Source: Thermoleophilia bacterium (GTDB taxonomy: Bacteria > Actinomycetota > Thermoleophilia > RBG-16-64-13). From it: DNA of 5,865 nt. The translations under genes and the position numbers were made by a program. Below, piece by piece: positions 1 to 5,702 of the stretch. How positions within the stretch are numbered: position 1 is the stretch's first letter; each line of letters opens with the position of its first letter. The stretch covers positions 1 through 5,865 of the forward strand of contig JAFGIH010000647.1 in NCBI GenBank assembly GCA_016929985.1, in the 5' to 3' direction. The notes beneath the pieces are model-generated. The model did no database searches and was not told the origin of the DNA. It worked only from the letters and a program-made list of their open reading frames with translations.

Positions 1-171
1 AACCCGGCTTGCCACTCACACCTCAGCAACATAGAAAGCGAACTGACACCCGTAGCCGGAACAAGAACGTTCGCTCGCCCATACCCAAGAAGTTCGGGGC
101 AGGAATCGGTCGCTTGGGCAGCATGGCGCATTCTCCAACCCGTTGCTGAGCGACGAACGCTGCGGTCACTC
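1..171. other. Left-edge sequence with no supportable gene
   Basis: This stretch lies downstream of the helicase stop codon. One plus-strand frame is open from base 1 into the helicase gene, but it continues as an antisense shadow of that gene and its translation has no recognisable family features. The other two plus frames close at about 32 and 146. A minus-strand frame is also open here but is low-complexity and arginine/proline-rich inside the helicase gene. No U-tract terminator, tRNA or repeat was seen. The end of an unseen neighbouring gene cannot be excluded. Confidence 0.5.
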
Positions 172-1590
172 CTAGGGCTCGACGATACCCGCGAGGGCGT
201 GGTAGAAGCGCGCGATGACAGGGTCGCAGATGATGTCCGCGGGCCGGATGGCCCTGGCCAGCCGGATGCCCTCGAGGACGCGGCAGCGGCTCAGAGCCAC
301 GTAGGCCTGGCCGGACGCAAACGCGCCGGCGCCGAAGTCCACCAGCACGTTGTCGAGCGTCTTGCCCTGGCTCTTGTGGATGGTGACGGCCCACGCGAGC
401 ATCAGCGGGTACTGTGTGTACGTGCCAGCCACCTTCGCCACTATCTGGTCGCTTGCGCGATCGTAAAGGTACTTGTAGGCCTCCCAGGTGACCGGCTGGA
501 CGTCGTGCACCTGCCCCTCGGAGTCGGGACCCACCTGCACCTGCAGGCCGCCGGCGTTCACCTCCCGCACCACGCCCAGGGTGCCGTTCACCCAGCGACG
601 CTGCCCATCGTTCTTCGTGAACATCACTCTCGCGCCCTCTTTCAGCGCGAGGTTAAGCGGCGAGGGCAGGCGGTCGTCCTCCAGCGAGAACTGCCCCTCT
701 ATCCTTCCCTCGAAGAGATACTCGCGCGAGGCAAGCAGGTGTAGTTCACGCAGGTTGATCTGGTCGGCCAGGCTGTTCGTGCATGTAAGCGTTATGTCGG
801 ACCTTGCGGGCGATTCCGTACTGCAGCGGCCGTTGAGGGTCTGGATGGCCGTCTCAATATCTTCCCCGATGCGTATCCGGTTGAGAAGGTCGACGAACGA
901 GCCATCGGCCTGACGGAAGACGGAGGTCAGCTCAATCGACACGAGGGAGGTCGACTGCAGCGCGAAGGAGCTGAAGAAGTATGGGCTGGCGTAACCCCGC
1001 TCACGCAGCACCTCCCACTCCCGCCTCGGGACCACCGGAGGCAGCTGAAAGAGGTCGCCGATCAGCAGCATCTGCACGCCGCCGAACGGGACCTCGATGT
1101 CGCGATTCAGGCGCAGAAAGCGGTCGACGCTGTCCAGGAGGTCGCACCGCACCATCGAGACTTCATCGACGATGAGCAGCTCCAACTTCTGGTAGAGCTT
1201 GCGGTCGTACAAGAGCTTTATGTCGCCTTCCTCGTGCAACTTCGGGGGCAGTCGGAAGAACGAGTGGATGGTGCTCCCGCCGACGTTGAGCGCGGCCACG
1301 CCCGTGGGCGCCACCACAGCCAGCCTCTTACGCAGCACGGACCTGAGATACTGAACCAGGGTGGACTTGCCCGTTCCGGCGTTGCCGGTGACGAACACCA
1401 CGGGATTGCCCGCCTCAAGCAACTGCTGTACGCGCCGGTACTCGTCCGTGACGACGATGTCATCAGGAAGGTCGTAGGAGGGCGACACAATCCCGGGGCG
1501 GTACGCCTCTCCGGCGGCCTGACGGTTGAGTTCGCCGATGTCGACCGGGCTCGTCCCACGCAGACGCTGGACGGTCTCGCGTTTGGTCAT
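172..1590 (-). CDS. Pif1-family (SF1B) ATP-dependent DNA helicase
   Basis: The 472-residue product is a complete superfamily 1B helicase of the Pif1/RecD-like type, expected to unwind DNA 5'-to-3' using ATP and to clear structures such as G-quadruplexes, R-loops or stalled forks. The motifs appear in order: Walker A GNAGTGKST at 69-77 (Lys75), motif Ia APTGVAA at 94-100, Walker B LLIVDEVSM at 138-146 (Asp142, Glu143), a Pif1-signature-like stretch ending FGG at 169-171, motif III GDLFQLPPV at 178-186, motif IV around Arg226, motif V TIHKSQGKT at 403-411 and motif VI YVALSRCR at 430-437 (Arg435). All catalytic residues are present, so it looks functional. About 65 N-terminal residues precede Walker A and no extra C-terminal domain follows, making it compact. 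The ATG start has AGGA (minus strand) nine bases upstream. It is transcribed divergently from the ACT gene. The assignment is firm; the exact biological role is not. Confidence 0.95.
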   Translation of the reverse strand: MTKRETVQRLRGTSPVDIGELNRQAAGEAYRPGIVSPSYDLPDDIVVTDEYRRVQQLLEAGNPVVFVTGNAGTGKSTLVQYLRSVLRKRLAVVAPTGVAALNVGGSTIHSFFRLPPKLHEEGDIKLLYDRKLYQKLELLIVDEVSMVRCDLLDSVDRFLRLNRDIEVPFGGVQMLLIGDLFQLPPVVPRREWEVLRERGYASPYFFSSFALQSTSLVSIELTSVFRQADGSFVDLLNRIRIGEDIETAIQTLNGRCSTESPARSDITLTCTNSLADQINLRELHLLASREYLFEGRIEGQFSLEDDRLPSPLNLALKEGARVMFTKNDGQRRWVNGTLGVVREVNAGGLQVQVGPDSEGQVHDVQPVTWEAYKYLYDRASDQIVAKVAGTYTQYPLMLAWAVTIHKSQGKTLDNVLVDFGAGAFASGQAYVALSRCRVLEGIRLARAIRPADIICDPVIARFYHALAGIVEP

Positions 1591-1644
1591 CGGCGCGCGT
1601 CCTGTCCTCTCGCTCTACACATCGCCTTCCTCTTCTTCGTGCCG

Positions 1645-1669
1645 CCCGGCGCGTCCCATGCGCGCCGGG
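1645..1669 (-). repeat. 9-bp perfect GC hairpin in helicase leader
   Basis: The arms CCCGGCGCG (1645-1653) and CGCGCCGGG (1661-1669) are perfectly complementary around a 7-base loop. The hairpin starts about 55 bases before the helicase start codon. No T-run follows on either strand, so it does not look like a standard intrinsic terminator. It could be an RNA leader structure or a protein-binding inverted repeat; its function is unknown. Confidence 0.55.
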
Positions 1670-1714
1670 GCCTCCAGTCTAACAGACGAAACGGCGCGAT
1701 TGACGAACCGCTGC

Positions 1715-1742
1715 GTTACAGGACACATTCCAGGCCGTCCAA
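1715..1742 (-). promoter_or_regulatory. Weak candidate promoter for the helicase gene
   Basis: On the minus strand, TTGGAC (plus 1737-1742) and TGTAAC (plus 1715-1720) are separated by 16 bases. They match the sigma70 -35 consensus at three of six positions and the -10 at four of six. Transcription would begin near 1708 and include the 1645-1669 hairpin in the leader. The match is modest and could be chance. Confidence 0.25.
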
Positions 1743-1831
1743 GAATAGCTCCTACTGAAGGTAGGGCGGCGGAACGCACGACGCAGAACTTGGAACGCTG
1801 AATCCCCGTCCACCTGCACTGAAGACGCAAG

Positions 1832-1844
1832 GCTTATGATAAGC
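1832..1844 (+). promoter_or_regulatory. Palindrome overlapping a -10-like box upstream of the ACT gene
   Basis: GCTTAT-G-ATAAGC is a perfect 6+1+6 inverted repeat and contains TATGAT (1835-1840), a good -10 hexamer. A start near 1847 would give a leader of about 44 bases to the ATG at 1891. No convincing -35 element lies 16-18 bases upstream, so the promoter might depend on an activator or be spurious. AT-rich symmetry over a -10 in GC-rich DNA would suit a repressor operator, but this is inference. Confidence 0.35.
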
Positions 1845-1890
1845 TGTCTCACCGGTCCGGATGGCCGCCCATTCAGCCTAGCGACACGCC

Positions 1891-2340
1891 ATGGTGAAAG
1901 TGAAAGAGAAGCTGGAGCTGCTGCCCGGCGTCTACGCTGTCTGCCGGATGGACAAGGATGCCCTGATTCCAGGGTGGGCGACCGCCGGTCGCCTCTGCTC
2001 CATCACTCGAACCGCCGAGGAGCTTTCGGTGGTCTGCCCGGACGCTGACGTGCCCGGGGGAGTGAAGCAGGAGGGCGGATGGAAGGTACTGATGGTCGAA
2101 GGACCACTGGACTTCTCCACCACCGGCGTCCTCGCATCCCTGACCTTCCCCCTCGCCCGGGAAGGCGTGAGCGTCTTCGCCATCTCCACCTACAACACGG
2201 ACTATCTGCTGGTGAAGCAGGAGCAGTTGCATCAGGCGCTTCGCGCCCTGAGGTCAGAGGGGCACGCCGTGGTCGACAATTCGAGCGAGGGGGCTGCGGC
2301 AGAGAGGGCAAAGCCCGGCCCAATTGTCAGGAAAGAGTGA
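1891..2340 (+). CDS. ACT-domain protein (CASTOR/ACT_7-like), probable amino-acid sensor
   Basis: The 149-residue protein resembles small bacterial double-ACT proteins, whose fold binds amino acids as effectors. Residues 1-60 form a first ACT-like half (LLPGVYAVCRM near 10-20, then ITRTAEELSVVCP at 38-50). Residues 65-128 form the second, with the family-typical VEGPLDFSTTGVLASL at 69-84 and AISTYNTDYLLV at 97-108. The tail from 129 is charged and poorly conserved in appearance. There is no enzyme domain, so it probably senses a ligand rather than catalysing. An in-frame TAG at 1879-1881 restricts the start to 1891 or later. ATG at 1891 is preferred, although no clear Shine-Dalgarno precedes it, so the nearby GTG codons at 1894 or 1900 are possible alternatives. 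It lies 66 bases ahead of an aminotransferase gene, which fits an amino-acid theme. The ligand is unknown. Confidence 0.85.
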   Translation: MVKVKEKLELLPGVYAVCRMDKDALIPGWATAGRLCSITRTAEELSVVCPDADVPGGVKQEGGWKVLMVEGPLDFSTTGVLASLTFPLAREGVSVFAISTYNTDYLLVKQEQLHQALRALRSEGHAVVDNSSEGAAAERAKPGPIVRKE

Positions 2341-2406
2341 CCACGCGTCCACGCGCGTTGTACCCGTTGCGTTGCGGCCGATTCAAGATTGGACGGGGAG
2401 CACACG

Positions 2407-3564
2407 ATGAACGTAGCCGACAGAACCGAGTCGTTCCAGGAGTCCGTCATCCGCAAGATGACCCGCGTGGCCCAGCGCTACCAGGGCATCAACCTGGCGC
2501 AGGGGTTTCCCGAGAAGGACCCGCCGCCGGAGGTGGTCGACGAAGTCCTTCGGGCCATCCAGCACGGCGGCAACCAGTACTCCATCACCTGGGGACTCCC
2601 GGCGCTGCGCGAAGCGGTGGCCAGGAAGTACGCCCGCTTCGCGGGGCTCACGGCCGACCCTGAGACAGAGGTCACCATCACCTGCGGCTGCAGCGAGGCC
2701 ATCGTCGCGACACTGATGGGTCTCGTGAACCCCGGCGAGAAGGTCCTCGTCTTCGAGCCGTTCTACGAAAACTACCTCCCCGGCATCACTCTCTCCGGCG
2801 GTATCCCGGAGTTCGTGCGACTGCGCGACCCCAACTGGTCGCTTGACCCGGACGAACTGAAGCAGGCCTTCGCCAAGAAGCCCAAGGCGCTCATCCTCAA
2901 CACGCCCTGCAATCCATCGGGGAAGGTCTTCACCCGAGAGGAACTGGAGATGATCGCAGGGCTCTGCCAGGAGCATGGGACCATCGCCATCACCGACGAG
3001 ATCTATGAGCACATCCTCTACGACGGCCTGCAGCACGTTCACATGGCCAGCCTCCCGGGGATGTGGGGACAGACAGTCACCATCAGCGGCATCTCGAAGA
3101 CCTACAGCGCCACCGGCTGGCGCGTGGGGTATGTCATTTCAAATCCGACCCTTATGTCGGCCATCCGCAAGTGCCACGACTACATGGTCGTGTGCGCCCC
3201 CACCCCCTTCCAGATGGGTGCGGTGGTGGCGATGGGCCTGCCCGATTCCTACTACGACGAGCTGAGGGAGTTCTACCGGCAACGGCGCGACTTCCTGCTG
3301 AAGGTGTTCGAGGAGCTGTCCGTGCCGGTCTTCCGGCCCGCGGGGGCGTACTACATGATGATCCGGACCGATGGGCTGGGCCGTGGCGATGACGAGGCGT
3401 TCGCCATGGCGCTGGTGCAGGAGGCCGGCCTCGCCGTGGTGCCGGGTTCCAGCTTCTATCATCGCCCGGAGGACGGCCGCGACAAGGTCCGCTTCTGCTT
3501 CGCCAAGAAGTGGGAGACCCTGAATCAGGTGCAGGAGAGGATGGCGAAGTTCCTGAAGAGGTGA
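2407..3564 (+). CDS. PLP-dependent class I/II aminotransferase (KAT/YbdL-like)
   Basis: The 385-residue protein is a complete fold-type I aminotransferase that should transfer an amino group between an amino acid and a 2-oxo acid in the cytoplasm. Visible features are the INLAQGFP motif near 28-35, typical of the kynurenine/methionine aminotransferase (KAT/YbdL) branch; Asn169 in NPSGK; Asp197 and Tyr200 in TDEIY, which contact PLP; Lys231 in SGISKTYS, the Schiff-base lysine; GWRVGY just after it; and Arg362 in KVRFCFA, the expected substrate-carboxylate binder. The length is normal for the family. ATG at 2407 is chosen because GGGGAG (2395-2400) sits six bases upstream; a TTG at 2389 in the same frame would add six residues but would place that Shine-Dalgarno inside the gene. 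The preferred substrate (aspartate, methionine, glutamine, kynurenine or aromatic amino acids) cannot be read from motifs alone. It may be co-transcribed with the upstream ACT gene. Confidence 0.93.
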   Translation: MNVADRTESFQESVIRKMTRVAQRYQGINLAQGFPEKDPPPEVVDEVLRAIQHGGNQYSITWGLPALREAVARKYARFAGLTADPETEVTITCGCSEAIVATLMGLVNPGEKVLVFEPFYENYLPGITLSGGIPEFVRLRDPNWSLDPDELKQAFAKKPKALILNTPCNPSGKVFTREELEMIAGLCQEHGTIAITDEIYEHILYDGLQHVHMASLPGMWGQTVTISGISKTYSATGWRVGYVISNPTLMSAIRKCHDYMVVCAPTPFQMGAVVAMGLPDSYYDELREFYRQRRDFLLKVFEELSVPVFRPAGAYYMMIRTDGLGRGDDEAFAMALVQEAGLAVVPGSSFYHRPEDGRDKVRFCFAKKWETLNQVQERMAKFLKR

Positions 3565-3741
3565 TGCGTCTCGCGTCGGGAGGTCTCACTTGCGTCTGTG
3601 CGTTCACGGGCACTTCGGGGACACCATGACCGACCTTCTTCTGCAGTCCGCCGGTTCAGTCTTTCGGGCTGACGGGTATCTCGGGCGGCGCTCCAATGGC
3701 GTCCCCCCACCCCCCGTTCGGTGGTCGGGCAAGCGCGGAAC

Positions 3742-3792
3742 CCGGAACACAGGGGCTCCGGATTCAGCACCCTGAACCCGCGCGAAGCGCGC
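3742..3792. repeat. Cluster of short inverted repeats
   Basis: Three small complementary pairs lie close together: CCGGA/TCCGG (3742-3746 with 3757-3761), TTCAG/CTGAA (3763-3767 with 3772-3776) and GCGCG/CGCGC (3780-3784 with 3788-3792). The second pair can be extended past one mismatch by two G-C pairs, which would compete with the first pair. No T-run follows. They may act as a weak transcript end for the aminotransferase gene or be part of a dispersed repeat; neither can be shown here. Confidence 0.35.
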
Positions 3793-3807
3793 TCCATGCC
3801 GCGCCAC

Positions 3808-3837
3808 TGGAATCCGCCCGGTCATGACACGTATACT
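3808..3837 (+). promoter_or_regulatory. Candidate sigma70-like promoter for the deacetylase gene
   Basis: TATACT (3832-3837) is a strong -10 hexamer in an otherwise GC-rich region. TGGAAT (3808-3813) sits 18 bases upstream and matches the -35 consensus at three of six positions. A start near 3844 would give a short leader of about 24 bases carrying the Shine-Dalgarno AAGGAGG (3854-3860). Confidence 0.5.
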
Positions 3838-3853
3838 CGATGTACCGTTGTTC

Positions 3854-3860
3854 AAGGAGG
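3854..3860 (+). promoter_or_regulatory. Strong Shine-Dalgarno deciding the deacetylase start
   Basis: AAGGAGG ends seven bases before ATG 3868 and four bases before ATG 3865. The seven-base spacing favours 3868, giving a protein that begins MKAFFHP. It also argues against the much longer open frame from 3721. Confidence 0.75.
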
Positions 3861-3867
3861 CCGGATG

Positions 3868-4881
3868 ATGAAAGCGTTCTTCCACCCCTCACAGGACCTG
3901 CACGTACCGAAGACGTTCTTCTCCCGGGGCAAGATGCGCCAGCCACAGGAGGTGCCGGACCGCACAGCGAAGATGCTGCAGGGTCTGAAGGCGATGAGCG
4001 TGCCGGTGCTGCAGCCCACGGACCACGGGGCCGGGCCGATCTCGCGGGTGCACGACCTCGGTTACCTGCGCTTCCTGGAATCCGCACATCGGCGCTGGAT
4101 GGAGCTGGACGACTGGGGCGACGAGGTGATGTCGAACATCTACGTCCGCACCCCCAACCACATGCACGGCGTCCTCGCTGAGGCCGGCCGCTACATGGCC
4201 GACGGCTCCTCACCCATCGGCGCCCACACATGGGAGGCCGCGTACTGGTCGGCCCAGACCGCCCTCACTGCCGCCGATGCCGTATTGGCCGGCGACCACA
4301 CCGCCTACGCCGTGTGCCGTCCACCCGGCCACCACGCCCGCCGCGACGCCTGCGGTGGCTTCTGCTACCTCAACAACGCCGCCATCGCCGCGCAGCACAT
4401 GCTGTCGCGCTTCCCGCGCATCGCCATCCTCGACACCGACATGCACCACGGCCAGGGCATCCAGGAGATCTTCTACCGTCGGAGCGACGTGCTCTACATC
4501 TCCATCCACGGCGATACCACGAACTTCTATCCCGGAGTCACGGGTTTCGAGGACGAGAAGGGCGAGGGTGAGGGCTACTGCTACAACATCAACCTGCCGA
4601 TGCCTCACGGCTCGAGCGAGGAGTACTTCTTCGGCAAGCTGGACGAGGCGATGGCGGCGATACGGCTGTATCAGCCCGACGCCCTCGTGCTGCCGCTGGG
4701 GTTCGATATCTACCAGAACGACATCCAGCACAAGGTGACGGTGACCTCGGAAGGCTTCTGCCGCCTGGGTGCCCGCATCAGCGGCGCCGGCCTGCCGATG
4801 CTGGTGGTGCAGGAGGGCGGCTACGACCTCGAGGCGCTGCCCGGCAACGTACAGCAGTACTTCAAGGGACTGAATTCCTGA
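3868..4881 (+). CDS. Histone-deacetylase-family protein, acetylpolyamine amidohydrolase-like
   Basis: The 337-residue protein belongs to the zinc-dependent HDAC/AcuC/APAH superfamily, which hydrolyses N-acetyl groups from amines. It has the full active site: His155-His156 in RPPGHHA, zinc ligands Asp191 and His193 in DTDMHHGQG, the third ligand Asp280 in LGFDIYQND, and catalytic Tyr319 in EGGY. GGFCYLNNAAIAA at 163-175 and LGFDIYQND resemble acetylpolyamine amidohydrolases more than AcuC or eukaryotic-type HDACs. The length of about 340 residues and the inserted loop after HDLGYLRFL (roughly 75-112, before SPIGAHTWEAA) also fit that group, in which the loop narrows the pocket for slim polyamine substrates. 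The likely role is cytoplasmic deacetylation of acetylated polyamines or related small amines. Acetyl-lysine or other acetylamines remain possible. It has its own promoter and Shine-Dalgarno. Family assignment is firm; the substrate is inferred. Confidence 0.92.
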   Translation: MKAFFHPSQDLHVPKTFFSRGKMRQPQEVPDRTAKMLQGLKAMSVPVLQPTDHGAGPISRVHDLGYLRFLESAHRRWMELDDWGDEVMSNIYVRTPNHMHGVLAEAGRYMADGSSPIGAHTWEAAYWSAQTALTAADAVLAGDHTAYAVCRPPGHHARRDACGGFCYLNNAAIAAQHMLSRFPRIAILDTDMHHGQGIQEIFYRRSDVLYISIHGDTTNFYPGVTGFEDEKGEGEGYCYNINLPMPHGSSEEYFFGKLDEAMAAIRLYQPDALVLPLGFDIYQNDIQHKVTVTSEGFCRLGARISGAGLPMLVVQEGGYDLEALPGNVQQYFKGLNS

Positions 4882-4907
4882 GGCGGCGCGCACCGCGACG
4901 GCGTCAC

Positions 4908-4936
4908 CACGTGCCGGGAACTGCAAGAGGCACGTG
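4908..4936. repeat. Perfect 8-bp inverted repeat with CACGTG cores
   Basis: CACGTGCC (4908-4915) and GGCACGTG (4929-4936) are exact reverse complements separated by 13 bases. Each arm itself contains the palindrome CACGTG. It sits in the 92-base gap between the deacetylase and DUF7000-like genes. It could form an RNA hairpin that ends or slows transcription, although no T-run follows, or serve as a binding site for a dimeric regulator. Confidence 0.6.
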
Positions 4937-4973
4937 TCCGGGCTGACGTCCGGCGCACATACGGGAGAGGACT

Positions 4974-5483
4974 ATGCAGGCAAGCGGGCAGGACATGAGC
5001 CGCTTCCGGGAGCAGCTTCGCCTCGGGGCGATACCGCAGGCGTACAGGGCGCTGCTCAGCTACATGATGGACCTGCGCGGGTATTTCGCGCGCAGGCACC
5101 CGGATTGCACTATCTCGGGACTCTATCAGGGGTACATGGACATGACCTACTTCGCCGTCGTCCCGCCATCGCTCAAGCAACGCCACCTGAAGGTCGCGAT
5201 CGTCTTCAACTACGAAGCCTTCAGGTTCGAGGCCTGGCTCGCGGCAACCAACAGGCAGGTGCAACGGCAGTACCATGCACTGTTCAGCAGCGGCCGCTGG
5301 GATGGTGACCGCGTGACGACACCCGCGACCGGCGTCGATTCCATCGTCGAGCGCACCCTCGTCGAGGACGTCGATTTCGGCGACAGCAACAGCCTGACCG
5401 CTCAGATAGAGGCGAACGTGTTCCGGTTCATCAACGACGTTGAGCGATTCCTCGCGGACGAGGGGAACGTGCGACGGACGTAG
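4974..5483 (+). CDS. DUF7000-like protein of unknown function
   Basis: The 169-residue soluble protein has no signal peptide or membrane segment. I recognise it from memory as similar to the DUF7000 family, by the LYQGYMDMTYF block at 50-60, AIVFNYEAFRFEAWLAATNRQVQ split across 75-97, and the C-terminal ERTLVEDVDFGD region near 126-137 followed by a predicted helix (about 141-163). No catalytic motif or metal site is evident. The conserved aromatic and acidic residues suggest a ligand-binding or small enzymatic fold, but no function is known to me. The ATG at 4974 has GGAG (4964-4967) six bases upstream; an in-frame ATG at 4995 is a weaker option. It follows the deacetylase gene by 92 bases and may be read through from it, subject to the intervening inverted repeat. 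Coding status is well supported; the family name is moderately sure. Confidence 0.75.
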   Translation: MQASGQDMSRFREQLRLGAIPQAYRALLSYMMDLRGYFARRHPDCTISGLYQGYMDMTYFAVVPPSLKQRHLKVAIVFNYEAFRFEAWLAATNRQVQRQYHALFSSGRWDGDRVTTPATGVDSIVERTLVEDVDFGDSNSLTAQIEANVFRFINDVERFLADEGNVRRT

Positions 5484-5536
5484 GGTGCCCGACGCGCACC
5501 GAACGAACTGAGGCCCCTCCCGGTACCCCCTAACCC

Positions 5537-5554
5537 CACCGCTTCGCCGCGGTG
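5537..5554. repeat. Hairpin directly abutting a -10-like box
   Basis: CACCGC (5537-5542) pairs perfectly with GCGGTG (5549-5554) around the loop TTCGCC. It lies 53 bases after the stop of the DUF7000-like gene and ends immediately before TACAAT. It could be part of a transcript end for that gene or an operator for the next promoter. There is no T-run to support a classical terminator. Confidence 0.4.
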
Positions 5555-5560
5555 TACAAT
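5555..5560 (+). promoter_or_regulatory. Candidate -10 box for the glutamate-synthase-like gene
   Basis: TACAAT is one mismatch from the -10 consensus. No recognisable -35 element lies 16-18 bases upstream, where the sequence is C-rich or in the hairpin stem. A start near 5567 would produce a leader of about 136 bases before the ATG at 5703. Confidence 0.35.
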
Positions 5561-5582
5561 TCAGCCCGCCGGGACGAACCCT

Positions 5583-5644
5583 CTGCCGGTCTGACGGCAG
5601 CAGACGGCGCCAGGAACACGGTGGGACTCCTCCCCAGTCTCGCC
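5583..5644 (+). promoter_or_regulatory. Structured 5' leader with two hairpins
   Basis: The first hairpin pairs CTGCCG (5583-5588) with CGGCAG (5595-5600) around six bases. The second pairs 5620-5628 with 5636-5644 around a seven-base C-rich loop; nine consecutive pairs form, two of them G-U wobbles (5622 with 5642 and 5624 with 5640). Wobble pairing is more natural for RNA than for a DNA operator. The leader is long for a bacterial gene and could be a cis-regulatory RNA. I could not match it to a known riboswitch class. Confidence 0.35.
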
Positions 5645-5688
5645 CCCGCTCAGTCCTGCCGCCGGGGTCCATCTCAGCCTCGCATCGG

Positions 5689-5695
5689 AAGGAGG
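5689..5695 (+). promoter_or_regulatory. Shine-Dalgarno of the glutamate-synthase-like gene
   Basis: AAGGAGG lies seven bases before ATG 5703, an ideal site that fixes the start of the partial gene at the right edge. Confidence 0.8.
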
Positions 5696-5702
5696 AGCCA
5701 CC

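Larger units (their letters stand above)
1591..1890. other. Divergent intergenic region, helicase/ACT gene
   Basis: These 300 bases separate two divergently transcribed genes, so both promoters should lie here. No convincing coding frame was found; the frames that cross it are low-complexity. It contains a 9-bp GC hairpin nearer the helicase, a weak helicase promoter candidate, and a palindrome overlapping a -10-like box nearer the ACT gene, each listed separately. A purine-rich stretch (minus strand) lies at about 1624-1640 in the helicase leader. Confidence 0.7.
3565..3867. other. Non-coding spacer between aminotransferase and deacetylase genes
   Basis: About 300 bases with no supportable gene. 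The first half is featureless except for a C-rich run near 3702-3716 and a weak hairpin near 3656-3672. The second half holds two or three short hairpins (3742-3792), then a good -10 box and a strong Shine-Dalgarno for the deacetylase gene. The spacer suggests the deacetylase is transcribed separately from the aminotransferase. No U-tract terminator was found. Confidence 0.65.

Noticed and set aside
59..72. GAAC...GTTC pair resembling a LexA box near the left edge
   Set aside because: The half-sites are six bases apart rather than the four of the Gram-positive LexA consensus, and it is downstream of the helicase, not at its promoter.
199..744. Long plus-strand open frame opposite the helicase gene
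   Set aside because: It is antisense to conserved helicase motifs, has a low-complexity translation, and no ribosome site. GC-rich genes routinely leave open antisense frames.
1700..1705. TTGACG as a -35 box on the plus strand
   Set aside because: No acceptable -10 hexamer lies 16-18 bases downstream, and it is about 190 bases from the ACT start codon.
2389..2406. Upstream TTG start for the aminotransferase
   Set aside because: The GGGGAG Shine-Dalgarno lies between TTG 2389 and ATG 2407, at a good distance from the ATG, so 2407 is preferred.
2383..3042. Long minus-strand open frame opposite the aminotransferase
   Set aside because: The sense strand encodes clear aminotransferase motifs throughout; the antisense translation matches no family I recognise.
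3721..3867. N-terminal extension of the deacetylase from a GTG at 3721
   Set aside because: The extra residues are low-complexity and cover the hairpins and promoter; the strong Shine-Dalgarno at 3854-3860 supports a start at 3868.
4210..4926. Long minus-strand open frame opposite the deacetylase
   Set aside because: It overlaps the HDAC catalytic core on the other strand and is V/A/G-rich without motifs, as expected of a shadow.
5612..5665. Faint likeness to a cobalamin riboswitch (GGTGGGACTCC, CAGTC, CCTGCC blocks)
   Set aside because: The B12-box consensus is not intact and the order and pairing do not fit; glutamate-synthase-like genes are not a usual target.
4821..5672. 283-codon minus-strand open frame spanning the DUF7000-like gene and both flanks
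   Set aside because: The sense gene has a ribosome site and conserved blocks. The antisense frame crosses two intergenic regions and has an arginine-rich low-complexity start.
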